From Vigna angularis (taxonomy: Eukaryota > Streptophyta > Magnoliopsida > Fabales > Fabaceae): a stretch of 64,000 nucleotides of DNA. The position numbers and the translations under genes were made by a program. The notes beneath the pieces are model-generated. The model saw nothing but the letters and a program-made list of their open reading frames with translations, was not told where the DNA came from and made no database searches. Positions 43,013-56,056 of this stretch are shown here, one piece after another. The stretch lies in contig NC_068973.1 in the NCBI RefSeq assembly GCF_016808095.1, positions 7,250,501 through 7,314,500 on the forward strand, given 5' to 3'. The first letter of the stretch is position 1. Each line of letters starts with the position of its first letter.

Positions 43013-46000
43013 TGCTTTTTAGATTGTTTAGTATTATAATGACTTGAAACACATAGTATATATCATTTTGTGATGTGCTGGGAACATTTTCTATATTTCA
43101 GTATGATTTTATTGTAAAAATAATTTTATTTTTAAAAAAAAAAGAAAAATGGAACATCAGTTTGTGTCAAAGTCGTGCTATATTGGACGTTGAATTTCCA
43201 AAATAACATACAAAACATATCAACATATTACCCTCAAATTATCTAATCAAATTCACCAATTTAACACTCAATGATAAAAGATGTTAATCATACTTAGCAC
43301 AAGATAAATCAAATAATAATTACAAGTTCAAAAGATTGATAACAACCAATTTACTATTAGAAATATTTATATAACTTAAACCTTTTATTATTAAAATGAC
43401 AAACCATTTTCTAGGTTTTCATATGTTTTTTATATTAAAAATAGTTAATTGAATTTAAACAAGTATTTATAAAACTTACAAAAATAAAATAATGAAATTT
43501 ATAATTTTTTTTATTGAAAGTAATTGATTGAGTTTAAAAATATATTTACAAAATTTAAGAAGATAAAATAATAAAATGAGACATTATATTAATAGAAGAT
43601 AAAATTGATAAATAAATTATGTAAATTAAATTAACGATTATAATTTGTTATAAAAAGTATTTTTAATAATAGTTATAAATTACTATAAAAATAAAAAAGT
43701 ATTTTAAATTATTGTAAAAATCTTATGGCCTACTAATAATATATCAAAATACAACCCTGACCCTTTTACTATTAAGTGTCTTTAGAACATATTTTTGAGA
43801 ACAAGAAAATATTTAAAAAGGTAAATTATTTAGCATCTTAAAGCAGTATAAAGAATAATAGTTAATGTTTTCTATTTTCTGATAAATATACTAAATGAAG
43901 AGTATAATTAATATTTAGACCATAATATGCGTCATGCACATTTCTCCACATGCAAGAAATATTAAATCATAGTCATTATTCAAAGTAAGCATTTTGATGG
44001 TCTAAATTTCAACATTTTTGAAGTCAAATTTAAAGCCTGACTTGATGTGCAAGCATAAACCTTTAGCGTCGCCATCGTTCTGACTCTGTATGTATAATTT
44101 TTTTCATTAAACTACCATTAGAACCATATAGTAATTCTTATAATTAAATAATCACTATATATATATATATATGAATAAAAATAAGTTTTGATAATATTTT
44201 TTTCAAAATATGTTACTTTTATATAAAAGGTGTTAATTTGATTAAGAGAGTTATATAACATGATAAAAGATATTAACATAAGGTGATAAAACAGGTATGA
44301 TAGTTTAAGTTTGATATGATATTGGTATGTTAAAAATGAACGGGATTGGATTAACTTACCAATTGAAAATGAATTAAATTTTATAATATATTTTCTCATT
44401 GTCGGGTTAGTGGGTTGATTTTTTTTTTATCAACGAAAGTTTAATATTATACAAAAATTGATTGAAATATTTTATCTTTTATATGATAACGGGTTGATGT
44501 TGGGTTGTCCGACTAATTTTAGGATGAAAAAGGCTTCGTTGAAACTATTTCAAATCTTTGTCGAGTTGTATCAGATTATGGTCGAGTAATATTAGACCTT
44601 GATTGAACTGTCAAATTGTATTAATATGAAATGTGGTCGTGTGCATTCAATTCTTTTTAAGGAAGTTGGGCTGGCCCAATTGATCCACGGGCCCACCATA
44701 ATAGCGACCAAATTAGTTTAAGTTTCCTAATTAAAAATGTTGTCTTGATTTACCTGTTTTACCAGCTTTGTCAGTCATACTTGGTCTTTATTACCATCCT
44801 AATCTTAGGTGTTAATTGTAAAATGATTACATTTAATTAATGTCCAAAAATTGTACTAAAATTATTTTTTTATACTATTTATTTTCTCCTTAAATAAACA
44901 AAGTTATATAAAATATTTATAATTAATTATTTATTAGAATAAAATATTTATTTATGTTGAATTAACTTTGATCTTACATATTTTAATTTATAATAGAAAA
45001 TTAGGATGATGTAATTATTTTTAAAAAAATTATGTATTCAATATATTTTAGTTTTTTCTAAATTAACAGTTTTAATTAATTTTCCTATGGTAAGCATCAG
45101 ATAACAGTTGTAGATAACATAGATTTTTGTTTTCAGAATAAGTAAAGTGCATAATTTTAGCTTCAATTGTACTCTCATTATCTTGTACTCTATTTTTGTG
45201 CTATTTTATCTTTCCAAAACTTGTCATGTCATACCCACCAAATGCAATTACATCTTTATTAAACTAATGAGTTAGTCCCAGAAGCATTAACCTCAGCATA
45301 TGCGTTTATTTTAGAAACAAAAACAAGCTAAGAAACTTTTATTATGTACATTTAATGTCCATTTTTCATTTCTTAGAAAATTTTGTAGCAAAATTTCTCA
45401 ATCCTACCAAATATGTAGCAAAATATTGTCTAGCTAATTCTTATTTAACTCATAGTAAATTATAAGAATTTATCTTTAGCTACTTCCTAACTAAAATTAT
45501 CATAATTTATCCCCTAATTGATTCTTAACAAATTGTATCAACTGAGCTCTAGTTAATACCTAGCAAAATTGTAGCTAACTGCATTAGCTAAATTTATCAA
45601 AATGTTACTCTTATTTGTACCTTATAAAATACATTTAATAAATTAACATATCAAAAAATTAATTATTCGTTAATTTATTTCAAATAAGTTAACATATAAA
45701 AAAAATTACAACGTCAAAATAATAAATAATTGAAACTATAAATATGTTAATTTAATTTTTAATATAAAATTAATGAAAATACTTTTAGTATTTTTGATAG
45801 AATTCAAATAAAAAATAAAATAATATCATTTTATTTAAATATCATTTATAATTTTACAAAATTAGCTAATGAAAATATATAACAAATAAAAAGTTATAAA
45901 CTTGTATAATTTTTTGAATTTTTTATTATAAAATTGTGAGAAATAAATTAGAGAAAGGATAGCTTGGATATTATTTCCTCGTTAAACATAAGTTTTATTT

Positions 46001-46428
46001 GTTAACTATGAGTTAGTGACAAAATTAATTATTTCGTAGCAAAAAAAAGTTTGAATTTTACAAGAGGACTACAAGAAGATATATTTTTCAGATGATAGTT
46101 AATTAGAGATGAAGATGACAATTTATCATATTGATAAGAACTAGAGTTGGAGACGCCACAATCTAACAAATTGATAAGTCAAGAAAGATTTGCCACAAAG
46201 AATTTCATTTTTTATAAGAATCAGAGTTTTAATCCAAAAACTAAGAGAATCATCCTTCAATGAAAACCTAATTTTCATATCCTAGGTAACTACATTTGTC
46301 TTTGGTGTCTCTTTTTATAGGAACAAATATTAAACAACATAAGAAACTCTAAAAGAAAACCCAAAGATATCAACCCACAATAAAAACTTGAAAATTCAAA
46401 AACAGACTCGAACTCGTTACCCAATTTG
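43013..46428. other. AT-rich spacer with a diffuse repeat
   Basis: No gene seen. From 45370 to 45610 a loose motif (TAGCAAAAT-GTAGCTAA, TAGCTAATTCTTA, CTAGTTAATACC) recurs on both strands, like a CACTA subterminal array. GGACTACAAGAAGAT at about 46065 may be the decayed terminus. This is not strong enough for a separate element. Confidence 0.4.
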
Positions 46429-46560
46429 TTGAGCTCGCCCAACGACAATTACTAACTATATTTAAAAAAATACAAATTATTTTAAGTGCATACAACTATT
46501 TTATTATTGTATTCCAATATATTTTCTTTATGTCCTTTGAATTGCAATAGTTCTTCCTCA
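46429..46560 (+). repeat. Diverged direct repeat, copy 1
   Basis: GAGCTCGCCCAACGACAATTAC through TCCTTTGAATTGCAATAGT matches 47029-47160 at roughly 70 percent by eye. It may be part of an old LTR. Confidence 0.55.
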
Positions 46561-47028
46561 AGTTATTCGTGTATTGGATCTGAAGATAGTCATCTATCAT
46601 ACCTCATTGAAGATAAGTTATCCTCAAATTCATACCACTTGAATACTTCTTCTCCTTTGTATTGGATAAAGGGATATTCCTCTATCATATCTTCCTTTTT
46701 TAAGAGAATTAACCCTCAAATTTGTACTTAAAATGTATAAGTAGCTCCCTCATTCTACTTATCCTTCCATGAGGTGAATGATTTCTAATGGGAGCTTCTG
46801 CTCTTGAGTTCTTGTTCCTTTGGAATTGATCAGTACTCATCATCCTTCCTTTCTTGGAGAGAATTCTCCTATGAATTCTATAATAGCCTACAAACAAACA
46901 CAAACATAAGCCAAAAAACAAAAATCTAAATTATTCCAAATTAGAAATTGTGGCTAAAATGGGATTTTGATCCTGGAAGTGGCCAATCTAATTTTATCAA
47001 AAGGGTTAGAGGTTTGTCTTGCGGGTAG
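46561..47028. other. Spacer between the direct repeats
   Basis: No gene recognised. It may be internal retroelement sequence. Confidence 0.35.
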
Positions 47029-47160
47029 AGCTCGTCCAACGACAGTTACAAACTGTTAAAATTAAAATAAAATTACTAATACTCTTAATTGTATAAAACT
47101 ATTCTATAATAGTATTCCAAGCTATGATTTTCATGTTCTTTGAATTTCAATAGTCCTCTA
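47029..47160 (+). repeat. Diverged direct repeat, copy 2
   Basis: GAGCTCGTCCAACGACAGTTAC through TTCTTTGAATTTCAATAGT is the partner of 46429-46560. Confidence 0.55.
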
Positions 47161-47899
47161 TCACCATATACTCATTCTAAGTCTCAAGCTTTTTGACTTC
47201 GTACCAAATTCTGAAAATGTTTAATCAATTATCTTTCACTGTGGAGAATTAACTAGATGTAAAAGAAGTTTGTCACATTTTTTACCATTTTTTTATGTTG
47301 TGTCAGGTCTTTTGCATCATCTTTGATGGTAAGTACTTTTTTATGCCAAAAGTATTATTAGCAAGTACAAACACCTTCAAATCACTACTTACATCAAGTT
47401 TATTTCTAATTTGGATGAAATTGGATTAAGTTTCATATTTTTGGGATAATTAACTTATAAATGTGACATTTGAGTTAGACATTGGTTACAAATGTAATTA
47501 CTCATAAGGTATTTGGTTTTACTAGTGAGGTTAGGATCATAACTAAGCTTAAGGATACCTCTAGTAACATGATCTGACTAGTGTGGTTTATGGTTAGAAT
47601 CAACAAGCAATCTTTCAATCTTAAAATGCTCAAATTCTTTCTCATTATGTAGTTGTTGATCATCATATTGTTGCACACTCTTATTATCTCCTTATATAAA
47701 TTTGTTACTTATCTAATATAAACTTATTACCAATTTCTTGTGGAATAATAGTTTGAATTTTATCATAATTATCTTGCTAAATTTCAGACTCATGGGAACA
47801 TATATCAAGATCTCATGAAAAACTACATATATAGTAAAAACATTTGATTGGTTTGTGGTTTGAAGCACTAATATACCTTTTTAGTGATTTATATAGCGA
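47161..47899. other. Spacer, possible decayed copia pol
   Basis: No domain could be read. It lies downstream, in transcription sense, of the integrase remnant and may be its eroded continuation. Confidence 0.3.
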
Positions 47900-49650
47900 A
47901 TGAACACACACCTTTAAACTCTAAGAGACAATTTACTTTTTTTGATGTTTGTGTAAGAGAACATAAGTCAATCAATCAAAAACTTAGTGCGCTAATATTA
48001 ATATTTACTACTACATTTTAAAGGGTTGAAAAGGTGTTTTCTACTCAAGAGACCTAAACGGTATTCAATTGATGGTATGTGAAAGTTGTATCCAATATAT
48101 TACTAGCATGTGAGCTTCAATAAGTGCAACTCGGTCTACCTCCAATAGATGGCAAATCTTTCTAATTCCCCATTCTATTGTGGAATATTTAGACTAGATT
48201 TGTGATTAAATATTCATTTAGACACTAAAAATTGTTAATGTTATGATTTCATATATTCTCCTCCATTGTCAGTGTGCAATACATGAACTTGTATTTTGTG
48301 TTGAGACTAAATCATTTTGTAGAATTTCTGAAAAAAGTCTTCAATTTGGCTTTTAGACTTCATGAAACATAACCAAGTCATCTTAGTGCAATCATAAATA
48401 AGCGTTATAAACTACATTGAATCATCCAATGTTTTAAATGTTTTAACCTTAGATGGACCCATACATAAGAGTGAATGATCATAAAAGAAAATAATTATTG
48501 GAAATTAAAGTAAGATGAGATATGCGACTCTTTACAAACTCAAAACATCACAATAGAAATTTGGAAATAACATTTTTATGTAACCAAAAGAGGCATGTCC
48601 TATACTCTTGTGTTATAGCCAAATATCCTCACCTTTTCTTACTTTATAAGACCCTTCTGTTGCTAACACTTAATCAAGTTTCTTTACATATTTTTCGGTC
48701 AAATCTAATAAATAGAATTTTTGTTGTCTAATATCACAACCAATCATCTTCTCGTTTGAATGTCTTTAAAAACATAAGAATATAACTCGAACATTACAAT
48801 CCATAGGATAACTTTGGTTATTTAAGAGAGATTAACAATGTATTATATTTTAGAGAAGAAACAACAAGGATAATATCAATATTCAAAATTTTTGAAATAG
48901 AGAAAATGAAAAATACTTTTTTATGAGGAAGGTTTAAGATTTTTAATTTATCTAGTATCAAAAGTCACCATTATCGAAACACACCAAGTCAATTATCCAT
49001 GTATTGTTCAAAATATTAAATGTGCTCAAGAACTTAATGTTGGAATCAACATCACCTATAGTTGTAGGAAGTAAATGTCTTCCTTGATATGCGACGACTC
49101 TGATCTCACCGCTTAAGGTATCTATGATTTCATTACATCATTGTCCAACCTTATTACACTGGGTACACTTGTATTTATTAATTGATTTTTTTGCTTTCTT
49201 GTCATAATAGTTATGAAATTAAAAATCATATTTTTTAGTTGCTCGTCGAGGTGTATCTCTTCAAATCAAAACATAATATTCTTGAAGTATTATTTCTTTC
49301 TCAATTTTTTCGACAAATTTGTTCAAAATCATTATCTAATCTAACCATAAACATAGTATTTCAATTGATTTATGATATGACTTCATATAATTAGGATCAT
49401 TCATGACTACGATGTCATAGTAATCCAATTTCCTAAAACTCCAACCAACTTTCCATCATATTTAGTTAAAGTTTTATTATTTTGTTACGTAGTTTGATTA
49501 AGAATAAATTCATATATCTCATCGCTTGCAACGTAAAATGCTTTTGACACAATATTCTAAATATCAAGATAGTAAGCAAGATATATGATTTTTGCTTCCA
49601 TGCCTATTAGAGCCATCTTTTCACTTTGATTTCACCTTCTCGGGTAGAAC
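47900..49650 (-). pseudogene. Heavily decayed Ty1/copia gag-integrase
   Basis: On the minus strand, from high to low coordinates: a zinc-knuckle-like KYKCTQCNKVGQ (about 49175), a GAG-preintegrase piece (GHASFGYIKMLFPNFYCDV, about 48620), and integrase core (LLCMGPSKVKTFKTLDDSM, FITLIYDCTKMTWLCFMKSK, SQIEDFFRNSTK, about 48480-48310). Integrase then degrades towards 47900. Stops occur every 20-40 codons. The gag part above 49200 is barely recognisable. Confidence 0.65.
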
Positions 49651-49853
49651 AATTATTTTCTCTGTGATCCATTAATTGTGACTGTTATAATTGAATTAAT
49701 TTAGAATAATGCGTATTACAAAGATTGAATTATCACTAAAATTGGTTTTTATGTCATATCTTTGTCCAAATCTCCAAAATTTCATAAAAATAATATTAAA
49801 TTCTTGTAAAATATTGAAAAGTAAAATTTATTACAAAATTTTCATTTATATAA

Positions 49854-50571
49854 TGGCTAAATATCTATTTTGGTTCTATATTTTTCATTTTTATTTAAAG
49901 TGGTCCTCGAGTTTTTTTTCAGCATTCTAAATGATCCATTTTTTTTTTTAAATTTGTTCAATTTAGTTTTTTTCGCGATTTGAAAGATTTCATGGTTTTG
50001 CATTCATGGTGGATGTAATTTGGGATTTCGAGGAAGATGAAGGCGTGAGATATGCTTGCTGGATATGAGCGTTGCGGTTGTTGCTTTGGTCTTGCGATGG
50101 TCTGTGAAGAAAACTGAGTTTTGTTCTTGGGATGTGTTGCTTCTGTTTGCAAGTGTCATTATGAACATGGTTGACGAAGGCGTGAGGGTTTCATGATGGG
50201 GCTATGGTGATGGAGGTTGGCACGACAAAGATGGTCTAACAATGGATTGGTTTTCACGGTGATGTGAATTTGAGATCACGTGGTGAACTTATGTGTATTG
50301 CAGTGGTAGCGCAATGCTATGACAGATAGGATTCCTCAGGTTGGAGATAGAAGATGATGAAGTGACCAAGATGAAAATGATGAGATGTGCAGTCAGATAA
50401 AACAAACCATGTCATTCATTTATAGTTGACGTTAACTTTATATCGTTAATCATTTAGTTGTAAGTGAAAATGACCAAATTAAACACATTTTTTAAAAAAA
50501 CACTTAAATGCTGAAAAAATTATGACACTTTAAACAAAAATGACATGGACCAAGATAGGTATTAATTTTTT
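49854..50571. mobile_element. 718-bp Mutator-like (MULE) TIR element
   Basis: The left end (GGCTAAATATCTATTTTGG ... GTTTAAAGTGGTCC-like ... TTTTCAGCATT ... TTCAATTTAG) is repeated inverted at the right end (reverse complement CCTATCTTGGTCCATGTC ... TTTTTCAGCATTTAA ... GTTTAATTTGG), about 110 bp each. The identical 9-mer TTTATATAA stands at 49845-49853 and 50572-50580. Long TIRs with a 9-bp target duplication indicate a MULE. The interior (49976-50454) is GC-richer, without a transposase, and may be captured sequence. An AT-only duplication could arise by chance. Confidence 0.6.
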
Positions 50572-50580
50572 TTTATATAA

Positions 50581-51860
50581 ATTAAGTGGAATTATAGAAT
50601 TCGGGTTTTATTCAATTAGCTCATTCACATGAAGCGCGTTGGACACATTTGGTTATTTCGTGTAGCTTTATGGTCCGTTTCAATTCGTGTGAGGAAGAAA
50701 GATTCGACTTCAATGAACATTACCGTTCAGCGCAGAATCAACGGAAGCAACACAACGGGTTTTTGAATTGTGTCAGCGCTTTCAATTTTTGCAATTGCAC
50801 AGCTTCGAGGTGAAGAACTGAATCGGATTTCAGTGGTAGATGCGAGGTTCAATTCACGTGCCTGTTGTGGCAGCTGGTTCACTCCATACTATTATTCAAT
50901 CCAAAACAAGAAGGTGCTGCTATTCGGTTTGGCATTTCTGGAAGCCAGAATCAAATACTGCGTAATCTCCATTCCGATACGGCGCCTTCTACAATGAAAA
51001 CGGTGCAATCAACCGGTGCTCTTAGTGGAGGGTGAAATTGATGTTGTATCGAATGTGCAAGCGGTGAATTCGGTGCACTGTCAAAATTGAACAATAAGTG
51101 AATTTTACAGCTACAGTAGCACGGATCGGAAATTCATTCAAGCAACTTTGATCCACTCATTCAAAACAGAGTGTAAGCGGTGCAGTAGAGAAATCTCTAG
51201 CAGCTTCGGTACAGTTTCGGTACACTGGCAGTGATTGGAAATTGAATTCTGCTTGTCGTCGCTTGAATCGCGAATTACAAATACATCTGCCAAATGGTTC
51301 GCAAGCAATTTTTCTCTATGTTTATTGATTTTAAACATTGCCTTCATTCATTATCCGGCAGTTTGGCGCTTTAATGTTCAAATTTTGGTCTAATTGAATT
51401 CAGGATTGCATGCTTCAAATGCTTTGTTAATTCAAATTATTGCTCCACTTTTTCAGTTCAACGATGTACCTACTCACGGTGTAAGTCAGTGCAATTTCAT
51501 ATGCTGGGTTTTGCAAGCACGAGAGGCGTGAAGAAGCACAATAAGCTAGCAATTGATCCGTGCTAATGTTTTAAACAATGAAATTGATTGAAATAGCTGG
51601 GGATTTTTAATTCTGTAGAATTAAGTGATTGCATTAGTGCATCACGTTAATTGGGATTTAAGTGTGGTATTTAGTGTTTGGTTCAATTCAGCAGTGATAA
51701 TTCAGGGAAGTAGCTGTGATATTCACTGAAAAGTTGGGATGGAATTGGTGATGTGCGCCAATATTTGAAGCAGGAGCTTGCGCTAATTGGATGGAATTGC
51801 TGGTGGCCTTCGGTTCATCAATTTGTCTAGTTGAAAATTTGTCAGGTTTTTCTACCCTTA
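50581..51860. other. GC-richer non-coding block
   Basis: Its composition differs from its surroundings. GGTGCA, TTCGGT and AATTGAAT phrases recur, but there is no sustained frame, paired terminus or known domain. It could be retroelement untranslated sequence. Confidence 0.3.
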
Positions 51861-52092
51861 TTATCTTAAGTCATTTCTTTTACTTGATTTTGACTCATGT
51901 TTACTAGTTCTTTTTGAATTTTGAATATTTTTATTCTTAATTATGATACATAGGCGATATTAATTATTAACTGTGATCTTGAATGTTTTAATTTTTGAGA
52001 TTACAAAATTGGGAGTTAACTGTTACCATCTATATTTTAAGAATTCTCTTAAATTTGAGTTTAAGGATTGAAAAATTAAAATACATATTTTA

Positions 52093-52096
<4 letters not shown>

Positions 52097-52150
<54 letters not shown>
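52097..52150. repeat. (AT)n microsatellite
   Basis: TA dinucleotide run of about 54 bp. Confidence 0.95.
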
Positions 52151-52153
<3 letters not shown>

Positions 52154-53001
52154 GCTTAATGTATATTTCTTTGAGACTAAGATTTATTTTTAAGTTGATA
52201 TTTTAATATATATTCAAATTAATGTCACTCCATTGAGTAGTTCTGATTTATTTCTTATAAGTTTATTTTTTCAATTATTTAGCTTGTTTATTTTATTTCA
52301 TAACTTTTAATGGTAAATCTAAATACATTATTTAGATTAATCTTTTTTTCTAAAGTGTTTTTTTGGTCAGATTATCAGTTTTATCATATTTTTATTTCAT
52401 TTGCTTTAGTTTATTTTTTTTATTTTGTAAGTTTTTAGTTTGTCTTTAAAATTTTTATTTTCTTGATTTCGTTGAGTTGAGCTTAAATTTGTCATATCTT
52501 TCATTTTAAATGTAAAAATTCTTAATAAATTAATTGTAAGTTCTTAAAAAATAAAGTTCAATCCAAGTGAGAGTGTATAGCCTCTCAAGAATGATAAGTG
52601 AATGGAGTGTATATACTTACACTAAGGTTTATATATTTTATTTTTCTTAATTATGTTAATTTTTCATTTGTGTAGATATTTTTGCAACGTTTTACACAAT
52701 GCATAACATGTGTAGATCAAAAAATCAAATTCCTACTTTTGGAGATTGATCCTAAATCCTATTTATGTGGAAAAGAAAAATTAAAAAGCATTATATATTC
52801 ATAGTTAACTATATCGATTTTCATATTAATAAATCGTATTATTCTAGGTTTGCGGATGTGTTAAAAGTCGGTGGAAACAAATATAACATGATGTTAAAAT
52901 TGATAGAAAATCAATAATATTGAGATGGCTTGTCTCGAAAGCTTGTATGAGAAAAAATACTTAAAAATCAAAAATAAAAAAACTTGTAGAAAAGACAGCG
53001 A
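52151..53001. other. AT-rich spacer
   Basis: Nothing recognised. Confidence 0.5.
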
Positions 53002-53010
53002 GATAAAAGG

Positions 53011-53882
53011 GGGTGTTCCTCCTTCCACCAACCAAGATGCATCTTCTCATTATTTTTTTTTTATTTCAAAAATACTTTATACCTCCTTATTATTATTTTT
53101 TATTCCAAAAATACCCTACATCTCCCCATTATATTCAACAATCTTTCTCTTTCTCTCTCAACATTAATATGAAGCATTCACATGTTCAGATTTAAACTTG
53201 TGATATATTACAAAATTTTATTTACATTTTCCCTTAAATAAGTTTGATTCAATCTTATTTTCATTGTTCAATATATTTTTTTTCTTCAAATTACTTAATA
53301 AATGGTAAAATTTTGTTCTAAATTTCTAGAAAAATATTTATATATATGTGTGTTTTTTTTTTACATTTAATATTTATAATTTTTAACATTACCGACATGT
53401 TTGACTCAAATAACTTGAATAAAGTATTTAATTTATTAGATAAATAATATAAAAATATAATTAAATATTTAAAATATAAAAGAAAAGTTATTTATTAAAG
53501 ATTTAGAATTTATTTAGTTCTTTCGTCATTATAAAGTTAGTATATAATAATAATAATAATAATATATTATTTACTATTAGTATTATTATGTTTATTATTT
53601 TGTATTTGCATCTAACTTTTAAGTTTATAAAATGAAAGTGGTAGAAACACTAATATTGAAGTTTCCTCTGAATTTTATATTTTGCAATATATCACAAGTT
53701 TAAATCTAAGTGATATGAATGTTTCATTAATGCAGAGAGAGAAAGAGAAAGATTGTTAAGTAGAGAGATGTATGGTATTTTTGGAATAAAAAAAATAGTA
53801 TGGAGATGTAGAGTATTTTTGAAATAAAAGAAAATAGTGGAGAGGTGCAAAAACACTTGGGATGATAGAGGGAGCAACACCC
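53011..53882. mobile_element. 872-bp MULE-type TIR element (MITE-like)
   Basis: TIRs of about 205 bp (53011-53216 and 53681-53882) begin GGGTGTTCCTCC and, inverted, GGGTGTTGCTCCCTC. They share TTTATTTCAAAAATACT, TATTCCAAAAATACC, CAATCTTTCTCTTTCTCTCT and TTTAAACTTGTGATATATT. The flanks are GATAAAAGG (53002-53010) and GATAAAAAG (53883-53891), a 9-bp target duplication with one change, as expected for Mutator-like elements. The interior is AT-rich and non-coding. There is no transposase. Confidence 0.85.
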
Positions 53883-53891
53883 GATAAAAAG

Positions 53892-54990
53892 AATTTGAAA
53901 TAAAGGAAGGAAATTAAAAAAAAAACTATAAAAAAAATTATGAAAAAAAAAACGATGACAAACCGATGACAATTTAACCTCAATCAAATGGAAAAAATTA
54001 CTTTTGACACATTATTTTTTATTTTTTCATTAAAAAAACAAGTTAAATAAGTGTAAGTGTCTCAATTTACTATTAACCCATTCAAATTGACAAATTTTCT
54101 GTGGAAGTTGGATAAATAATAACACAACTCAATACTAGACAAAAAGAAATATAAAGATAAACATATATAAATTTAAAAAAATAAAAATAATATAAAACTT
54201 TCACATTCTTTATTTCTTTTATAAAATTTAAACCTTTTGAAATTATCATATTAATGTAAAAAATTTCTAAAATTTTAATTTGTTTTTAGTTTCTCGTTTT
54301 AAATGATATAACATTCGAAAATTTTGAAATAAATAACCATGCTATCAAAACTCATCCAAACACATGTTTAATTTCACTAATCAAATTCTAAGATCCAAAA
54401 CTTCTGAAAATTATGCATCATTCAAACATGGAACCGAACCACTCAGTATTCATCAGAAAAATAATTGGAAATACAATCATTTGAAACCCCTAATCCCTTT
54501 GGTCACTTCCACCTCTGTCAACACACATAGGTTGACGCTTAAGCTTGCTAACTGAGGAAACAACTAAGTCTTGCAATAAATAACAAGATCTTTGAAATAA
54601 GTAACAAGATCTTTGAACACTGATTGCAATAGGTGTTTCTCCACAAATTACTTGATAGGTACCCCAAACTTTTTAAAATTTTGATCTTATAAAATGATTT
54701 GAAAAATATTTTTTATTAATTATTAAGTATGAATAGTTGAATCAATTTATCACGTCTCAATTTAAAAAAAATGACATAAGTGAATTCTATTAAAAAATTA
54801 AACACAAACTTTTCATTTAACTTTGTAAAAAATTTATATAAAATAAAAATATATGTGATTCTGTAATTAAATGTGTTACAAATTAAACCCTAGTAAGAAG
54901 CTAGTAAGTAATAAAGGAAGTGTATAAAAAAAAAACAAGAAAAGGAACTAATGGAGTGTGTACTTACCTCTTGTTAACAAGATCACAGTG
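53892..54990. other. AT-rich spacer
   Basis: No gene recognised. GAAATAAGTAACAAGATCTTTGAA is partly duplicated near 54580-54620. Confidence 0.5.
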
Positions 54991-56056
54991 ACTCAACACG
55001 CTTTCTGGTGAATTTCTTCAATTTCTAATTTCGTTAAATCCCGTCAAAAGTCAAAAGCCATAGATTGAGGAAATTGTGTAGTTAGAAAAACTCTCTTGCA
55101 AAGCTAAGCTCCTCCACAATTTTCTTTTTCTTCACACAAAGAAACAATTTCTCTTCACAAATATCAATTAATTAACATCCAATTTCTCTTTGCTACACAA
55201 AATTTGTCCCCACTTCCTCAATTTCTAAGCTTTCTGCTTTGTTGTATCTTTGTCCCAAGTTTATCCTTTGTTCTGGTTTATAGTTGCTTTTATCTGAATC
55301 ATGATTTGAAATCAAGGAACTGTATGTGATTTTCATTGTCTTTCTCTTTTCCAAAGAAAAAAAAAAAAGAGAAATTCTTTTGGGGGTTCAGTAATCAGTG
55401 ATTAATTGGGAGGGTTAGTGTTTGAGTGAGGGTCAATTGGTTGAGTTCACCATTTCCTGTGCCATTCTATTTATACAAGTTTGAGTTTGGAGGTTGTGCT
55501 TTGTTTTGGTGGGTTATATATGATTATCAGCTCTCTTACTTCCAATTGTTGGGGCTTATTGTGGTTGCGGTGCCTTTCTTAATAATGGAGAGGGGAATGA
55601 GAAGTTAAGAGGAGAAGACTGGAAAGTGAAGTTTCAAATTATCCATTCACGCCTTCTTCGTAATTTCCAGATGCAGGGTTCCAAGATATTAAGGTTTAAA
55701 CTACTTGTCTTTCAATTCTTGTTCCTTTGAGGACTATAAAGCTTGCTTTTACTTTTTATTGTCTATAAGTTGAGCTTTTGCAACCACTAACCATTAGTTC
55801 TTTGTTTAACCCATACCTTTTTGTGTAAACTGCACAATGATTTTAGTTTGGAGATGAAGTAGTCATGTTCAGTTGTAGAGAGTGCAATAAGGTTTTAAAC
55901 TCTGCAATCGCAATTTAGGCCTCAAGGTCAAGGTTTTTAGAGTTTGTGACTGCGTTGTGATTGCAATTGCGGCTGCATTTGTCCACATCGCAGTGACAAA
56001 TTAAAACCACTGCATTCTTGTTTGGATTTCTCTGTGCTCTTGCATGTTTTTCTGTT
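54991..56056 (+). other. Promoter and 5' leader region of EXO70
   Basis: Composition rises and short TC-rich tracts appear from about 55080. Several upstream ATGs with short frames lie between 55430 and 56030. An intron in the leader is possible but could not be fixed. Confidence 0.4.

Noticed and set aside
50770..51347. Short open frames in the GC-richer block
   Set aside because: No domain, no splice-supported extension and no bias distinguishing them from chance.
53013..53195. Phe/Ile-rich open frames at 53013-53195 and 53692-53987
   Set aside because: They lie in the two inverted arms of the MULE-type element and reflect its T-rich sequence.
56018..56056. Extended N-terminus of EXO70
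   Set aside because: It would need a TTG start; the first ATG is at 56057 and matches the family N-terminus better.
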